DNA from: UBA10349 sp003485905
GTDB taxonomy: Bacteria > Pseudomonadota > Gammaproteobacteria > Arenicellales > Arenicellaceae
Assembly: GCA_943787185.1 (NCBI GenBank)
Contig: CALSLL010000006.1
Coordinates: 62,001 to 126,000, forward strand
Direction: 5' to 3'
DNA length: 64,000 nucleotides
Each line of letters begins with the position of its first letter. Within the stretch, counting starts at the first letter, position 1. The notes under the pieces were generated by a model. The model saw nothing but the letters and a program-made list of their open reading frames with translations, was not told the origin of the DNA and made no database searches. Made by a program: the position numbers and the translations under genes. This document shows, one piece after another, positions 42,107 through 50,882 of this stretch.

Positions 42107-43039
42107 TTAAGGTGCGGTCGCTTTAATATTGGCAACATCGCGAATAGCGCTGGCCAGCGTAGTTAAATTTTCGAGCATTTCATCAGCAAATTTTTCATCC
42201 GAATAGGGCCCACTACTAATATGTGATATCGAGTACATTTGTACTCCGGTTGCGTCGCGAATTGTGTCGGAAAGTGCGCTGGCAAAATATTTTTCAGCAA
42301 ACAAAACATTAACGTTTGATGCCTTAATACGATCAATTGTATCTGCCATCTGACGTGCTGTTGGTTCTACCCCATGGCGTGGCTCAATTACCGCGGACAC
42401 GTTCAATCCCAGTTCCTGCATTATGTAATCGTATCCACTGTGCATGGTTGCACAACGAAAACCAGATAGATCTACACCGGTAATCATGCCATCAAATTTT
42501 GCGCGCAACTTGCGCAACTCAAGTGCATAGGCGCGCGAGTTTTTCCGGTAAAAATCAGCGTTTTCAGGATCATACTCAGCCAACTGGCGGGCGATACCAT
42601 AAATTTGCTGGATTGCTGCAACCGTAGATATAAACGTGTGGGGATTAACTACTTTGGCGCCACTCGGGTCGCCAGCGATAGGAATTAACGAAACGCCGTC
42701 ATTTGCATATATCAACGGTAGATCGTCTTTAGCTCCAGCGGCCTGCAGAATTTCAAATGCCCAGGAATCATGGCCAATGCCATTCACAACCATCACATCC
42801 ATATCCAAAATACGCTTCATATCAGCGGGCTGAGGAACATAGCCGTGAGGATTACTCTCGGCGCCAATTAACGGAATGACTTCGGCTCGATCGCCAACAA
42901 TATTACTAACAAAACTAAAATAGGGGTGTAGCGTGACCCCTACCTTTAAATTTTCTGCATTGGCTGTGGGCATAATCAAGATTGAAAGCAACGCCAACAC
43001 GTTTGCTAAATGTCTTGTAGAGCCGATGGGTTGATGCAT
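42107..43039 (-). CDS. znuA: Metal ABC substrate-binding protein with intact ligands (ZnuA-like)
   Basis: A 310-residue exported protein (signal ending MPTANA) of cluster A-1. All expected metal-ligand positions are present: SNPHGYVPQPADM near residue 65, NPHTFIST near residue 130, MHSGYDYIMQELGL near residue 195 and a late acidic residue in ATGVQM...SDEKFADEM. It lacks the His-rich loop of many ZnuA proteins, so Mn or Fe are not excluded. It sits 4 bp after a DUF6162-like gene. A second, ligand-poor binding protein is encoded at the end of the same operon. Confidence 0.88.
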   Translation of the reverse strand: MHQPIGSTRHLANVLALLSILIMPTANAENLKVGVTLHPYFSFVSNIVGDRAEVIPLIGAESNPHGYVPQPADMKRILDMDVMVVNGIGHDSWAFEILQAAGAKDDLPLIYANDGVSLIPIAGDPSGAKVVNPHTFISTVAAIQQIYGIARQLAEYDPENADFYRKNSRAYALELRKLRAKFDGMITGVDLSGFRCATMHSGYDYIMQELGLNVSAVIEPRHGVEPTARQMADTIDRIKASNVNVLFAEKYFASALSDTIRDATGVQMYSISHISSGPYSDEKFADEMLENLTTLASAIRDVANIKATAP

Positions 43040-43043
43040 CTAG

Positions 43044-43691
43044 CTATTCTCCAAAAATACGTTTAACTTCTTTATCGCCGCTATACGGCACAACTAATTT
43101 CCACCCTTCACGAACCAAGGTATCTCTAAATCCCGATTCCGGCATAGCAATACTGCGCTGTGGATGCCACCAAATATCCAAAGAATTATTGTTACTAAAG
43201 CCAGCGTGTACATGGCCTATAGTGAGCAAAAATGAGCCTTGCTTATCAAGCTGACCGTTAGTCCCCAAATACATGGAATAGCCCTGCATTTCACCTTCGG
43301 CGACGGGTTCGAATAGTAGCCAATCAACCGATCCACTCTGCTCCCAACTAGTATCATGGTAAAAAGGCGGGACAAGATAGTCCTGAAAATCTTCAATATT
43401 CGGCCAACGAAACTTTTCATCTGGTCCATTAAAGCGATTCACATCATCGTAGATATACGGGACTTCGTCTTTTACCGTGAAAAGTGAGTTATAGATCGCC
43501 TGGTCAGCCCCCTCAAACGAGTTGAAAGAACTAATCTGCCAGGCATATATCTGTTCTTCTGTTTCTTGTCGCCCTAGATTCGCTACATATAGCAATTGTG
43601 CAGAAATGAGAACGATCGCGATAAGGCCCAGCACCAACGCCTCATATCGACTCCCGGCAGCACGAACCAGCTGCAATGCTTTAGCAGTCAT
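43044..43691 (-). CDS. Membrane-anchored protein of the metal operon (DUF6162-like, tentative)
   Basis: A 215-residue protein with one N-terminal transmembrane helix (ALVLGLIAIVLISAQLLYVA) and a periplasmic domain. Histidines cluster in TIGHVHAGFS and IWWHPQ, which might bind metal. I recall a DUF6162 family next to metal ABC transporters with this type of ending (GWKLVVPYSGDKE), but that naming is from memory. Position between DUF4198 and the substrate-binding gene, with only 4 bp to the latter, points to a role in periplasmic metal handling. Confidence 0.65.
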   Translation of the reverse strand: MTAKALQLVRAAGSRYEALVLGLIAIVLISAQLLYVANLGRQETEEQIYAWQISSFNSFEGADQAIYNSLFTVKDEVPYIYDDVNRFNGPDEKFRWPNIEDFQDYLVPPFYHDTSWEQSGSVDWLLFEPVAEGEMQGYSMYLGTNGQLDKQGSFLLTIGHVHAGFSNNNSLDIWWHPQRSIAMPESGFRDTLVREGWKLVVPYSGDKEVKRIFGE

Positions 43692-43728
43692 ATTATTTCA
43701 TTTACCCTGTTAAAATTGGGCTAACGCA

Positions 43729-44571
43729 CTAGGGCGCATAGGCCCGAACCCACAACACTGCATCTACCGATAGATCCTTGTCATTGAACGATTCGCCATT
43801 ATCCAGATCCAATGCACAGATGCCCCACCAGCCTTCTTTCGGGAGACCGATTGTGATCTCACCACGATCATTTGCTCTCACGCTCATAGTGCCAAATGAG
43901 CCTTGCGGTGCTTCTATTTTACCGATTGGATCAAATATAGCCTGATCGATCAGAGGATCATGGTTCAAATATTCAATTTCTATTTCCGCGTTTGCCACCG
44001 GCTCCCCATTTGAGAGAACCACGCCACGAAATACCCCACCAACCCAATTCGCGTATGGCTTATCTAACGGAACAATTTCTACAGGCAAGCCTAATGGGGC
44101 ATCCCATGAACCAGGCGCACCGCCAACGTTAATCATGGTCCGAGTATATTGCTGAATGTACTTATCTTCCGCCGCCTCGTAATACGGCTCGGGAACCAAC
44201 ACAAAACTATAATCTCCAATTGAGCGTGTAACAGATTTAGGCAGATTCGCAACAAAGGCATCACCCGATTCCTGGTCAGAATTTTTCCAAGACACTGGTT
44301 TTAAATATTCACGCAAATCGGTTGTTCTAGTCGGTATTCCCTCACCCCTGTCCTGGATCACATAGAACTCCTGTGGAGTGCCCATACTCATAGGGTAACC
44401 ATTGTGAAATGGGTGCGAGAACACCAGGGCAATATCTGTTGCCTGTGCCTCATTGAGGGCAGATTCTGGCGTATATAACAGTTGAAAATGGGCTTGCGCC
44501 GTATTGCCTAGTAAACCCGCCGATACAAACAAAGCAGACAATAGCCGAAATACTATAAATGAATTTTTCAA
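43729..44571 (-). CDS. Exported DUF4198 protein, metal-uptake associated
   Basis: A 280-residue protein with a signal peptide ending TAQA, so the mature chain would begin HFQLLYTP. ALVFSHPFHNGYPMSMGTP, PEPYYEAAEDKYIQQYTR and WVGGVFRGVVLSNGEPVANAEIEIEYLN are typical of DUF4198, an Ig-like exported family found with Ni, Co and other metal importers and TonB systems. The predicted N-terminal His could contribute to a metal site. It lies in the middle of the metal ABC operon, after the small exported gene at 44.7 kb. Confidence 0.85.
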   Translation of the reverse strand: MKNSFIVFRLLSALFVSAGLLGNTAQAHFQLLYTPESALNEAQATDIALVFSHPFHNGYPMSMGTPQEFYVIQDRGEGIPTRTTDLREYLKPVSWKNSDQESGDAFVANLPKSVTRSIGDYSFVLVPEPYYEAAEDKYIQQYTRTMINVGGAPGSWDAPLGLPVEIVPLDKPYANWVGGVFRGVVLSNGEPVANAEIEIEYLNHDPLIDQAIFDPIGKIEAPQGSFGTMSVRANDRGEITIGLPKEGWWGICALDLDNGESFNDKDLSVDAVLWVRAYAP

Positions 44572-44661
44572 TATAAAATTCCTGATTCAGTACAAATTGA
44601 TTTGGTTTATAAGGTGTTTCGTTTGTTGGTTTATAAATTAATAAGAATACTAGTCCGCTGA

Positions 44662-44973
44662 CTACTCTTCGATATCACGACTGTCGATTTCTATCGTGTG
44701 TCCGTCGCCAGCTTCGTAAATCACACGAAAATCATTGTCTGGAATTGCAAATGTATAGTCGCTGAATTCGCCCATCTCCCCTTGTATCAATACCTTACCT
44801 GCTTCGTCCACAATCCTCATCGCTATGCCTGCCGCACTACCTCCATCGCTAAAGCCACCTTCGCAAGTAATTGTATTATCGCCATTATCATAGCAATCAC
44901 AGATTGGCGTGTGCCCCAAAGCTGGATTTGAAACAGATCCGCTAAGAGCCAGCACAAACAAAATTTTTTTCAT
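44662..44973 (-). CDS. Small exported Cys-rich protein, first gene of the metal operon
   Basis: A 103-residue protein with signal peptide ending NPALG, giving a mature start HTPICDCYDNGDN. Three Cys (CDC, TCEGG) and the N-terminal His are candidate metal ligands. The remainder (GIAMRIVDEAGKVLIQGEMG, FRVIYEAGDGHTIEID) is beta-rich. Small proteins of this type accompany DUF4198 genes in other bacteria, in my recollection. It is the promoter-proximal gene of the operon and faces the GTTAAC-repeat intergenic region. Confidence 0.75.
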   Translation of the reverse strand: MKKILFVLALSGSVSNPALGHTPICDCYDNGDNTITCEGGFSDGGSAAGIAMRIVDEAGKVLIQGEMGEFSDYTFAIPDNDFRVIYEAGDGHTIEIDSRDIEE

Positions 44974-45069
44974 ACAGCAGTCTCTATGGTTACCCTGTCA
45001 TTTCAAGTTTGAAATTAAGATGTTAGTCGAGTCGAGATTTCTAACCAAGTGACAGAAAGTTTTGGATCC

Positions 45070-45207
45070 GTTAACAAATTGTTAACACCTGACTTAATTT
45101 TCTGACGGTAAAGCGTCAGTGCTGCCTTTGATTCAAAATATTTCTCTCTCTTCTATGCTACAACCCTTTATTTATAATCCTTTAGCAACGTTAACGTATT
45201 TGTTAAC
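45070..45207. promoter_or_regulatory. Paired GTTAAC repeats in a divergent promoter region
   Basis: Two pairs of the palindrome GTTAAC occur between the metal operon and the regulator gene: 45070-45075 with 45081-45086 (11-bp spacing), and 45190-45195 with 45202-45207 (12-bp spacing). Spacing of about one helical turn is what OmpR/ToxR-type winged-helix proteins recognise. An inverted repeat CTGACG/CGTCAG (45102-45107 and 45114-45119) lies between the pairs. These are probable operators for the divergent regulator or a metal-responsive repressor; the binding protein is inferred. Confidence 0.5.
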
Positions 45208-45236
45208 ATTATAAAAATCTATTTGAAAACCTACAC

Positions 45237-46478
45237 ATGTTAGCTCAAGAATCGGATCATAAAATGCAAGACCAACTCGACCGGATAAAGCGATCCGGCG
45301 CGCTTGGGCGATCTCCTGCGTACGCCAAGCTACTCGATTATCTAGCTGAGAATACGCAGGATGGTGTCTCGTGCAGTGAGTTATCAATCGCGATTGACGT
45401 TTTCAATAAAGCTGATGATTTTGACGTTACCTCCGATTCCGCGGTTCGAGTTTATGTCTACAAGCTGCGTCAGAAATTGCAGACCTACTACGATGGGCCC
45501 GGAAGAGAGGAAAGCGTTCGACTAAGTATTCCTAAGGGAACGTATAGACTTATCGCTGAAAGAGTTCGACCCGACGAGCAAACTAACGCTGAGGCTCAAC
45601 CTTCCAAACCCGGCGGGAGTACATTACTGCCACTGGGGCTTGTGCTACTGTGCGTAGCACTGCTGGGTTATATCGCTGTTAGCAAAACAAGCCCCCAAGA
45701 CCAAGGGTTTAGCAAGGAACAGCAATTATTTTGGGGCGGCATCGTTTCAGATAACAAACCGGTGATGGTTGTTGTAGGTGACTATTACATCTTTGGCGAA
45801 ACCGCGGTTAACGGCGAAATCCGGTTAGTAAGAGAGTTCGACATAAATTCAGCATTTGACCTTCGCCAAGAGCTAAATCAGATAGACGACAATGCAGCGT
45901 TTGCTGACCCTCGGTTCGATGTCGGGCTCACCTACCTTCCGCGCGGCAGTGCTTATGCAATCGCGCGAGTTCAGGAGATCTTGCAATGGTCAGGCAAAAG
46001 CCCTCGAATCACAATGATGTCAGAGTTTAGTGCCGAAGACTTACGCTCAAACCACGTGATTTATATTGGCTACATTAGTGGCTTGGATGTTTTAGAAGCG
46101 TACACCTTTTCTGCTTCACGATTTGATGTTGGTTACTCTTACGATCAGTTAGTTGATACGGAAACTACCGAGCGGTACACCAGTGACTTTATTGAAGCCG
46201 AGGAGGATCGAAACTTTGTCGACTACGGCATTATCTCGAGTTTTTCTGTGGCAGAGGACAGCCAGATAGTTATTCTGGCCGGGACTCGCGATGCAGGGTT
46301 AATGGAAATGTCCGACTTAGCCGTCGCATCAGATATTCTTGCGAGAATGAAACTAGAAGCCGATGAGAACCAGGCCTTGATGTCGGTATTTGAAGTTTAC
46401 GGATTTAATCTCACTAACATTAGCGCCAGCTTAATTAGCAGTGAAAACCTAGATGAAAATAAGCTTTCGGGGGGATGA
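45237..46478 (+). CDS. Membrane-anchored winged-helix regulator (ToxR/CadC-like topology)
   Basis: A 413-residue protein. Residues ~10-105 form a predicted winged-helix DNA-binding domain (LGRSPAYAKLLDYLAE, SELSIAIDVF, VRVYVYKLRQKLQTYY and the wing VRLSIPKGTYRLI), a type seen in adenylate-cyclase-like and TPR regulators. One transmembrane helix (LPLGLVLLCVALLGYIAV, near residue 130) follows, and the last ~260 residues would be periplasmic with no recognised family. A cytoplasmic DNA-binding head with an outside sensor suggests direct sensing of a periplasmic signal. It is divergent from the metal operon, which is its likely target. Confidence 0.72.
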   Translation: MLAQESDHKMQDQLDRIKRSGALGRSPAYAKLLDYLAENTQDGVSCSELSIAIDVFNKADDFDVTSDSAVRVYVYKLRQKLQTYYDGPGREESVRLSIPKGTYRLIAERVRPDEQTNAEAQPSKPGGSTLLPLGLVLLCVALLGYIAVSKTSPQDQGFSKEQQLFWGGIVSDNKPVMVVVGDYYIFGETAVNGEIRLVREFDINSAFDLRQELNQIDDNAAFADPRFDVGLTYLPRGSAYAIARVQEILQWSGKSPRITMMSEFSAEDLRSNHVIYIGYISGLDVLEAYTFSASRFDVGYSYDQLVDTETTERYTSDFIEAEEDRNFVDYGIISSFSVAEDSQIVILAGTRDAGLMEMSDLAVASDILARMKLEADENQALMSVFEVYGFNLTNISASLISSENLDENKLSGG

Positions 46479-46558
46479 TGTTTCGCGGTGCATAGGTTAC
46501 TGCTCTTATTAAACCATAATTTTATGGCTTCTTTATTTACCGCTCCGTTCTAACTCCC

Positions 46559-47056
46559 TCATAACACGGTCGGCTTATTCGGTAGCTCGTTTCCATCTGG
46601 TACAGGAAAGTGCTTGCGCATTTGCTCCGAAATTAACTGAATTCCCAGCTGTACTCCCTCAGCAAAACCACTAGCAGTAAAACTCTGTTGCATGGCCGAG
46701 CAGATCGATGCCCATTCCAGATCACTAACTTTTTCTCGAAATCCACGATCTGCAAGAATCTCGATGCGCTGTTCGGCCAACAATAAGTAAACTAGCACGC
46801 CATTATTCTGTTGGGTGTCCCAAACACGCAAATTAGAAAAAACTTCGGCTGCCCGTTCTCGCACTTTTATATCGCGCCACAATTGCGATAAGTTCATACG
46901 GCTTTCTACAGCGAAACAGATTTCACCTCCGTGTGTTGCTTCAACCGCCTTAACCGCTCTCTCGATTTCATCGAGTACTGTGGGCGAGAAAAGCCTGCTT
47001 GATACTTTATCAGGCGTATTAAGGTGCAACCAAAATCTTCGTAATTCCATCACCAA
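46559..47056 (-). CDS. TPM-domain protein, short form
   Basis: A 165-residue protein without a signal peptide. The TPM (YgcG-type) domain has ERAVKAVEATHGGEICFAVE, SQLWRDIKVRERAAEVF, NGVLVYLLLAEQRIEILADRGF and AEGVQLGIQLISEQMRKHFP. It overlaps the larger TPM gene by 7 bp and is the third gene of a LemA-TPM-TPM operon. The function of the domain in bacteria, possibly linked with membrane or photosystem-like complex maintenance, is not settled. Confidence 0.85.
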   Translation of the reverse strand: MVMELRRFWLHLNTPDKVSSRLFSPTVLDEIERAVKAVEATHGGEICFAVESRMNLSQLWRDIKVRERAAEVFSNLRVWDTQQNNGVLVYLLLAEQRIEILADRGFREKVSDLEWASICSAMQQSFTASGFAEGVQLGIQLISEQMRKHFPVPDGNELPNKPTVL

Positions 47057-47904
47057 CCTCCTGAGGCACCGCCGCCACCGAAACTGCCTCCACCTCCTCC
47101 AAATCCACCGCCGCGGCCAAAACCACCACCAAAGCCCCCGTAACGGCCAGAACCGTTTCGATAGCTACGACCCTTGCCGCCAGGCCCACCACCAACCAGA
47201 AATATGAAAATTACAAATCCCAAGAAACCACCAACCAGCGCAGTATTAGCTATCGCAAAAGCAACAATACCACCCACTATGCCTGTACTCACACTACCCG
47301 GAAACCGCCCGAGCGCGGCACAAACCATTGGGCCAATCACCATGGAAACGACGAACAAAGCAAATAAGCCTTCTATATTGCCTTCGGCCCCGGAATAGTT
47401 CGTTGGCTCGGGAAGAGGCTCGCCATCGATTGATGTAATTAGTCGTTTCACGCCGTTTTCAATCCCTCCCGCAAAGTCACCGGCACGAAATAGCGGAGTT
47501 ATATACTCATCGATAATCCGCTTGGCATGCACGTCGGGGATCGCGCCTTCAAGCCCATAACCAACCTCGATACGCATTTTTCTATCTTCGGTTGCCACCA
47601 GCAGCAGCACACCATCGTCACCCCCCTGCCGACCAAACTGGTTCGCTTCAGCAACTCCAAAGCTATAGTCAAATAAACTATGCGGCGCTGTAGTAGCAAC
47701 AATCAACAGTACTAATTGTGAGCCTTTGCTTTCCTCCAAAGTCTGCAGCTGTTGTTCCAACCCGGTTTTTGTCGCCTCACTCAGTAGACCAACCTGATCT
47801 GTGACATATGCAGTAAGAATAGGAAATTCTTGCGCAATAACAGGCCCCACTGGAACCAGCCCGCCCATCAACAGGGAGAGCAGCAATAACAAGCGCAGGT
47901 GCAT
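47050..47904 (-). CDS. Exported TPM-domain protein, YgcG-like, with Gly-rich tail
   Basis: A 284-residue protein with signal peptide (LLLLSLLMGGLVPVGPVIAQ). The TPM domain spans about residues 25-155 (FPILTAYVTDQVGLLSEATK, DDGVLLLVATEDRKMRIEVG, YGLEGAIPDVHAKRIID). Two hydrophobic segments (LFALFVVSMVIGPMVCAAL and a second near residue 220) and a Gly/Phe-rich C-terminus (GGFGGGFGRGGGFGG) follow. The architecture matches YgcG-family proteins, which regularly follow lemA, as here (24-bp gap). Confidence 0.9.
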   Translation of the reverse strand: MHLRLLLLLSLLMGGLVPVGPVIAQEFPILTAYVTDQVGLLSEATKTGLEQQLQTLEESKGSQLVLLIVATTAPHSLFDYSFGVAEANQFGRQGGDDGVLLLVATEDRKMRIEVGYGLEGAIPDVHAKRIIDEYITPLFRAGDFAGGIENGVKRLITSIDGEPLPEPTNYSGAEGNIEGLFALFVVSMVIGPMVCAALGRFPGSVSTGIVGGIVAFAIANTALVGGFLGFVIFIFLVGGGPGGKGRSYRNGSGRYGGFGGGFGRGGGFGGGGGSFGGGGASGGW

Positions 47905-47928
47905 ATCAGAAACTTGACAGTTTACAGA

Positions 47929-48513
47929 TTAGAATTCGACGCTGGGTGCGGTACTTATTTCCGCTTCATTTTCTACCGTAAACTGAGCCTTGGTCGCGAA
48001 ACCAAACACCATTGCCGTAAGGTTGCTTGGGAATTGTCGAACGATACCGTTAAACGCTTGAATAGAAGCAATATAGCGATTACGTGCAACACCAATACGA
48101 TTTTCGGTACCTTCCAACTGCGCCATTAAATCGCGAAACAAACCATCAGCCTTTAGTTCGGGATAATTTTCAGCCACAGCAATTAGTCTAGAAAGTGCAG
48201 AGCCCATCGCACCTTGAGCCTGCTGAAACTGATTTAACAATTCAGGGTTTGCCAAATCTTCTACAGTAATATTGATGCCACCTACGCGGCTACGAGCCTC
48301 CGTTACCTCACGGAAAACCTGTTCTTCATGCGCGGCGTAACCCTTTACGGACGCCACTAAATTTGGCACTAAATCAGCGCGTCGCTGGTATTGATTAAGT
48401 ACCTCTGACCAAGCTGCGTTCACACCCTCATCACTAGTTTGCAAACTGTTGTAACCGCAGCCACTTAGAATGGCTAGCACCGTAATAAGCAATAAAGTTC
48501 TTATAGCTTTCAT
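47929..48513 (-). CDS. lemA: LemA family lipoprotein
   Basis: A 194-residue protein with a lipobox LSGC (Cys19) at the end of the signal, so it is membrane-anchored by lipid. The LemA core is WSEVLNQYQRRADLVPNLVASVKGYA, EVTEARSRVG, LIAVAENYPELKA and ENRIGVARNRYIASIQAFNG. LemA proteins form coiled, helical bundles of unclear function. It is the first gene of the LemA-TPM-TPM operon. Confidence 0.92.
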   Translation of the reverse strand: MKAIRTLLLITVLAILSGCGYNSLQTSDEGVNAAWSEVLNQYQRRADLVPNLVASVKGYAAHEEQVFREVTEARSRVGGINITVEDLANPELLNQFQQAQGAMGSALSRLIAVAENYPELKADGLFRDLMAQLEGTENRIGVARNRYIASIQAFNGIVRQFPSNLTAMVFGFATKAQFTVENEAEISTAPSVEF

Positions 48514-48636
48514 ATATAGAGGTCCCCGAAAAAAATGTATGTTGAATCCGATATTACTCGAATTTTAGTAGATTTAAGCGCTGGAGCTATTGAATAAAGT
48601 AGCGTTGTTAACACGCCGGCTATAGACAACGTCTAA

Positions 48637-48906
48637 TCATTTCAACAGCTCGTGATCATCCGGCAACTTGCCAGCCAGCCACATGGCCAGTCGATGTCGA
48701 ATATTTAAATCTGATACCTGACCGGCGGCTAATGGTTGAATCTGTTTATCGTGCACCAACAAACGATATATAAATTCCAATTTCTTCTTTTGTGGGTCAG
48801 ATTCATCGATAACACCTGCCCCCCGTTTTTTTACGTAAGCTGAGCCGATACGAAGAACTTCGCGAACAATCTCAGCTTCATTCTTTAATTTTTTTGTTTT
48901 TGCCAT
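48637..48906 (-). CDS. DUF5062 family small protein
   Basis: An 89-residue basic protein from ATG 48906 (MAKTKKLKNEAEIVREVLRI). A longer frame to 48954 would add a hydrophobic leader that is not typical. IYRLLVHDKQIQPLA and HRLAMWLAGKLPDDHELL match the DUF5062 family of gammaproteobacteria as I remember it. Cytoplasmic; function unknown. Confidence 0.75.
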   Translation of the reverse strand: MAKTKKLKNEAEIVREVLRIGSAYVKKRGAGVIDESDPQKKKLEFIYRLLVHDKQIQPLAAGQVSDLNIRHRLAMWLAGKLPDDHELLK

Positions 48907-49083
48907 TCCCCAAGCATAAACCAGCTTAGAAAAAATAAGAATCCCTACCGACATTCCCTATAAAACAAACAGCAGATCATTCGCCCCTTGGCAAATGCAA
49001 CAGGGTGTTTCAGTCTTCTCGACTTTGCCACAAATGTGGTAGTGTTTAGTATTCGAGTTTCCATCAGTAAGGGGTAATCCACA

Positions 49084-50304
49084 GTGACTATAAAATTCAA
49101 CAAAATCAGTCTCCAAGCATTTTTCTCTTCTGTTTTTTCCTGCCTGTTTTTAGTTGTGTTGCTCACGAGCAACCCACTTAGCGCGCAAGAGAAGGTTCAA
49201 GCCTTGGACGAAAACGGTGCGCCAATGTTTAAAGTCGACCCGTTCTGGCCTGGGCCCTTACCCAACCGGTGGAGCATGCAACAAGTAACCGGAATTGGTG
49301 TCGATCACATGGACCACATCTGGTTCTTAAATCGCGGCAATCTTGCGCAAGGCGATGAAATTGGTGGGATCGGAAATCCACCACGAACCGATTGCTGCAT
49401 ACGCGGACCTGAAGTTATCGAAATGGATCAAGAGGGGAATGTCATCAACGCCTGGGGTGGCCCTGGATACAATTCCTCATGGCCGACGTCATTGCAAACT
49501 GTCATCGCTGATAGAGATGGCTTTGTTTGGGTTGGCGGCCTCGGTCCACAAGACAGCATCCAAAAATACACTCGCGAAGGCGAGCTGGTGTGGGATTTTG
49601 GTCACCGCCCACCCGAAGGCGTTACGCTTGAAGAAAACAACCAGCAAACCGATGTGTTGCCCCGTAAAGGACGATTTCAACTCGATCAGGATGCGCGCGA
49701 GATATACATTATAAATTGGAAGCGTGTTCTCGTTTACGGTATGGACGATGGCGAATTTAAACGCGGTTGGGGCGGTCATGGCATGCCACTCAGCGAGATA
49801 AGTAATGATCCTATTGCGCCCTATGAATGGGATGGAAGTCGCCCACCGGAAGAACAACAGTTTGTACCCGATTTGCACTTTCTCGAGATTGCTAACGACG
49901 GGCTAGTTTACGTTGGAGAGCGCGGACAAAACCGCATTCAAATTTTTCAAAAAGACGGCACTTGGGTGAAAGACTATTATGTCGCCGAAGGCACTCCCGG
50001 CCGTGGTGAAGGTTGTGGCGGCTTGCGGGTTACCGAACTGGCCCCGTGCGGATCAATGTACAAACTGGCAATTTCTAAAGATGCCGAACAAAAGTATCTG
50101 TACATGGCCGACGGTACTAACAACCGCGTTTGGCTAGTTGATCGCCAATCAGGCGAAACGCTTGGTTCATTTGGTGGCAATGGCCGTTATGCTGGCCAAC
50201 TCCATTGGGTCAATGCAATCGCTACTGACTCATTCGGAAATATCTATACGGGCGAAGTAGAGCACGGCAAGCGAATTCAGAAGTTTGAACCGGTTTGGGA
50301 ATGA
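49084..50304 (+). CDS. Exported NHL-repeat six-bladed beta-propeller protein
   Basis: A 406-residue protein starting at GTG with AAGGGG nine bases upstream. The signal peptide (FFSSVFSCLFLVVLLTSNPLSAQE) precedes blades such as VTGIGVDHMDHIWFLNRG, GPEVIEMDQEGNVINAWGG, RIQIFQKDGTWVKDYYV and VNAIATDSFGNIYTGEV. Cys pairs (TDCCIRG, GEGCGGLRVTELAPCG) may form disulfides. It heads a + strand group with two DUF6152-type genes and a second-domain gene, paralleling the LVIVD propeller at 23.3 kb that heads the first such group. Catalytic role unknown. Confidence 0.83.
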   Translation: MTIKFNKISLQAFFSSVFSCLFLVVLLTSNPLSAQEKVQALDENGAPMFKVDPFWPGPLPNRWSMQQVTGIGVDHMDHIWFLNRGNLAQGDEIGGIGNPPRTDCCIRGPEVIEMDQEGNVINAWGGPGYNSSWPTSLQTVIADRDGFVWVGGLGPQDSIQKYTREGELVWDFGHRPPEGVTLEENNQQTDVLPRKGRFQLDQDAREIYIINWKRVLVYGMDDGEFKRGWGGHGMPLSEISNDPIAPYEWDGSRPPEEQQFVPDLHFLEIANDGLVYVGERGQNRIQIFQKDGTWVKDYYVAEGTPGRGEGCGGLRVTELAPCGSMYKLAISKDAEQKYLYMADGTNNRVWLVDRQSGETLGSFGGNGRYAGQLHWVNAIATDSFGNIYTGEVEHGKRIQKFEPVWE

Positions 50305-50334
50305 TTTGTAATCCAAACTAACCATTTGCAATGT

Positions 50335-50365
50335 CCCAATGGCCTCATAATAAAAGGCCATTGGG
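50335..50365 (+). terminator. Hairpin after the propeller gene
   Basis: CCCAATGGCCT and AGGCCATTGGG make a perfect 11-bp stem with a 9-nt loop, 30 bp after the propeller stop. No U-tract follows on the + strand, so it may be a processing or attenuation hairpin rather than a full terminator. Confidence 0.5.
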
Positions 50366-50429
50366 GCCATAAACAGCATCAAGCGGTTACCTATCCAACG
50401 ATTGTTAGCCTTGTAGGAGCATTTCTCAG

Positions 50430-50825
50430 ATGAAAACTAAACTTATTCCCATCATGATGGCCGCAATCGGCTTGATAATATTCAGCGCAGCATCTTTTGC
50501 ACACCACGGTAGAGCGGCCTTTGGTGACGAGGTGGTTTCTCTAGACGCTACCATTACAGAGTTTCGATTTAGAAATCCGCATGCAACAGTTTTCTTTGAT
50601 GTTACTGGGGAAGATGGCGAGGTCGAGAACTGGAAAGGCGAAATTACGGCGCCTAACCGGCTTGCTCGAGGTGGCTGGACCAAGACATCGCTTCAGCCAG
50701 GAGACAAGGTCAAAGTTACCGGCGAACGGGCTCGAAACGGTAGCAATGCAGTAAGGCTCAGCTCAATAATTTTTGAGGATGGAACAAGTTTGGCTCCATG
50801 GACAGCAGGAATAATTGCACAATAA
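50430..50825 (+). CDS. Exported DUF6152-type protein, stand-alone
   Basis: A 131-residue protein. The signal peptide ends SAASFA, giving mature start HHGRAAFG. FRFRNPHATVFF carries the NPH motif, followed by WKGEITAPNRLARGGWTKTSL and PGDKVKVTGERARNGSN. It closely resembles the gene at 51.7 kb (shared APNRxARGGWTKTSL), so the two are duplicates flanking one second-domain gene. SD AGGAG lies about ten bases before the ATG. Confidence 0.83.
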   Translation: MKTKLIPIMMAAIGLIIFSAASFAHHGRAAFGDEVVSLDATITEFRFRNPHATVFFDVTGEDGEVENWKGEITAPNRLARGGWTKTSLQPGDKVKVTGERARNGSNAVRLSSIIFEDGTSLAPWTAGIIAQ

Positions 50826-50882
50826 GCAAACTAACAAGTACCGACGATTAATTGAATATCGAGATAATAAAGAGATAAGTGT

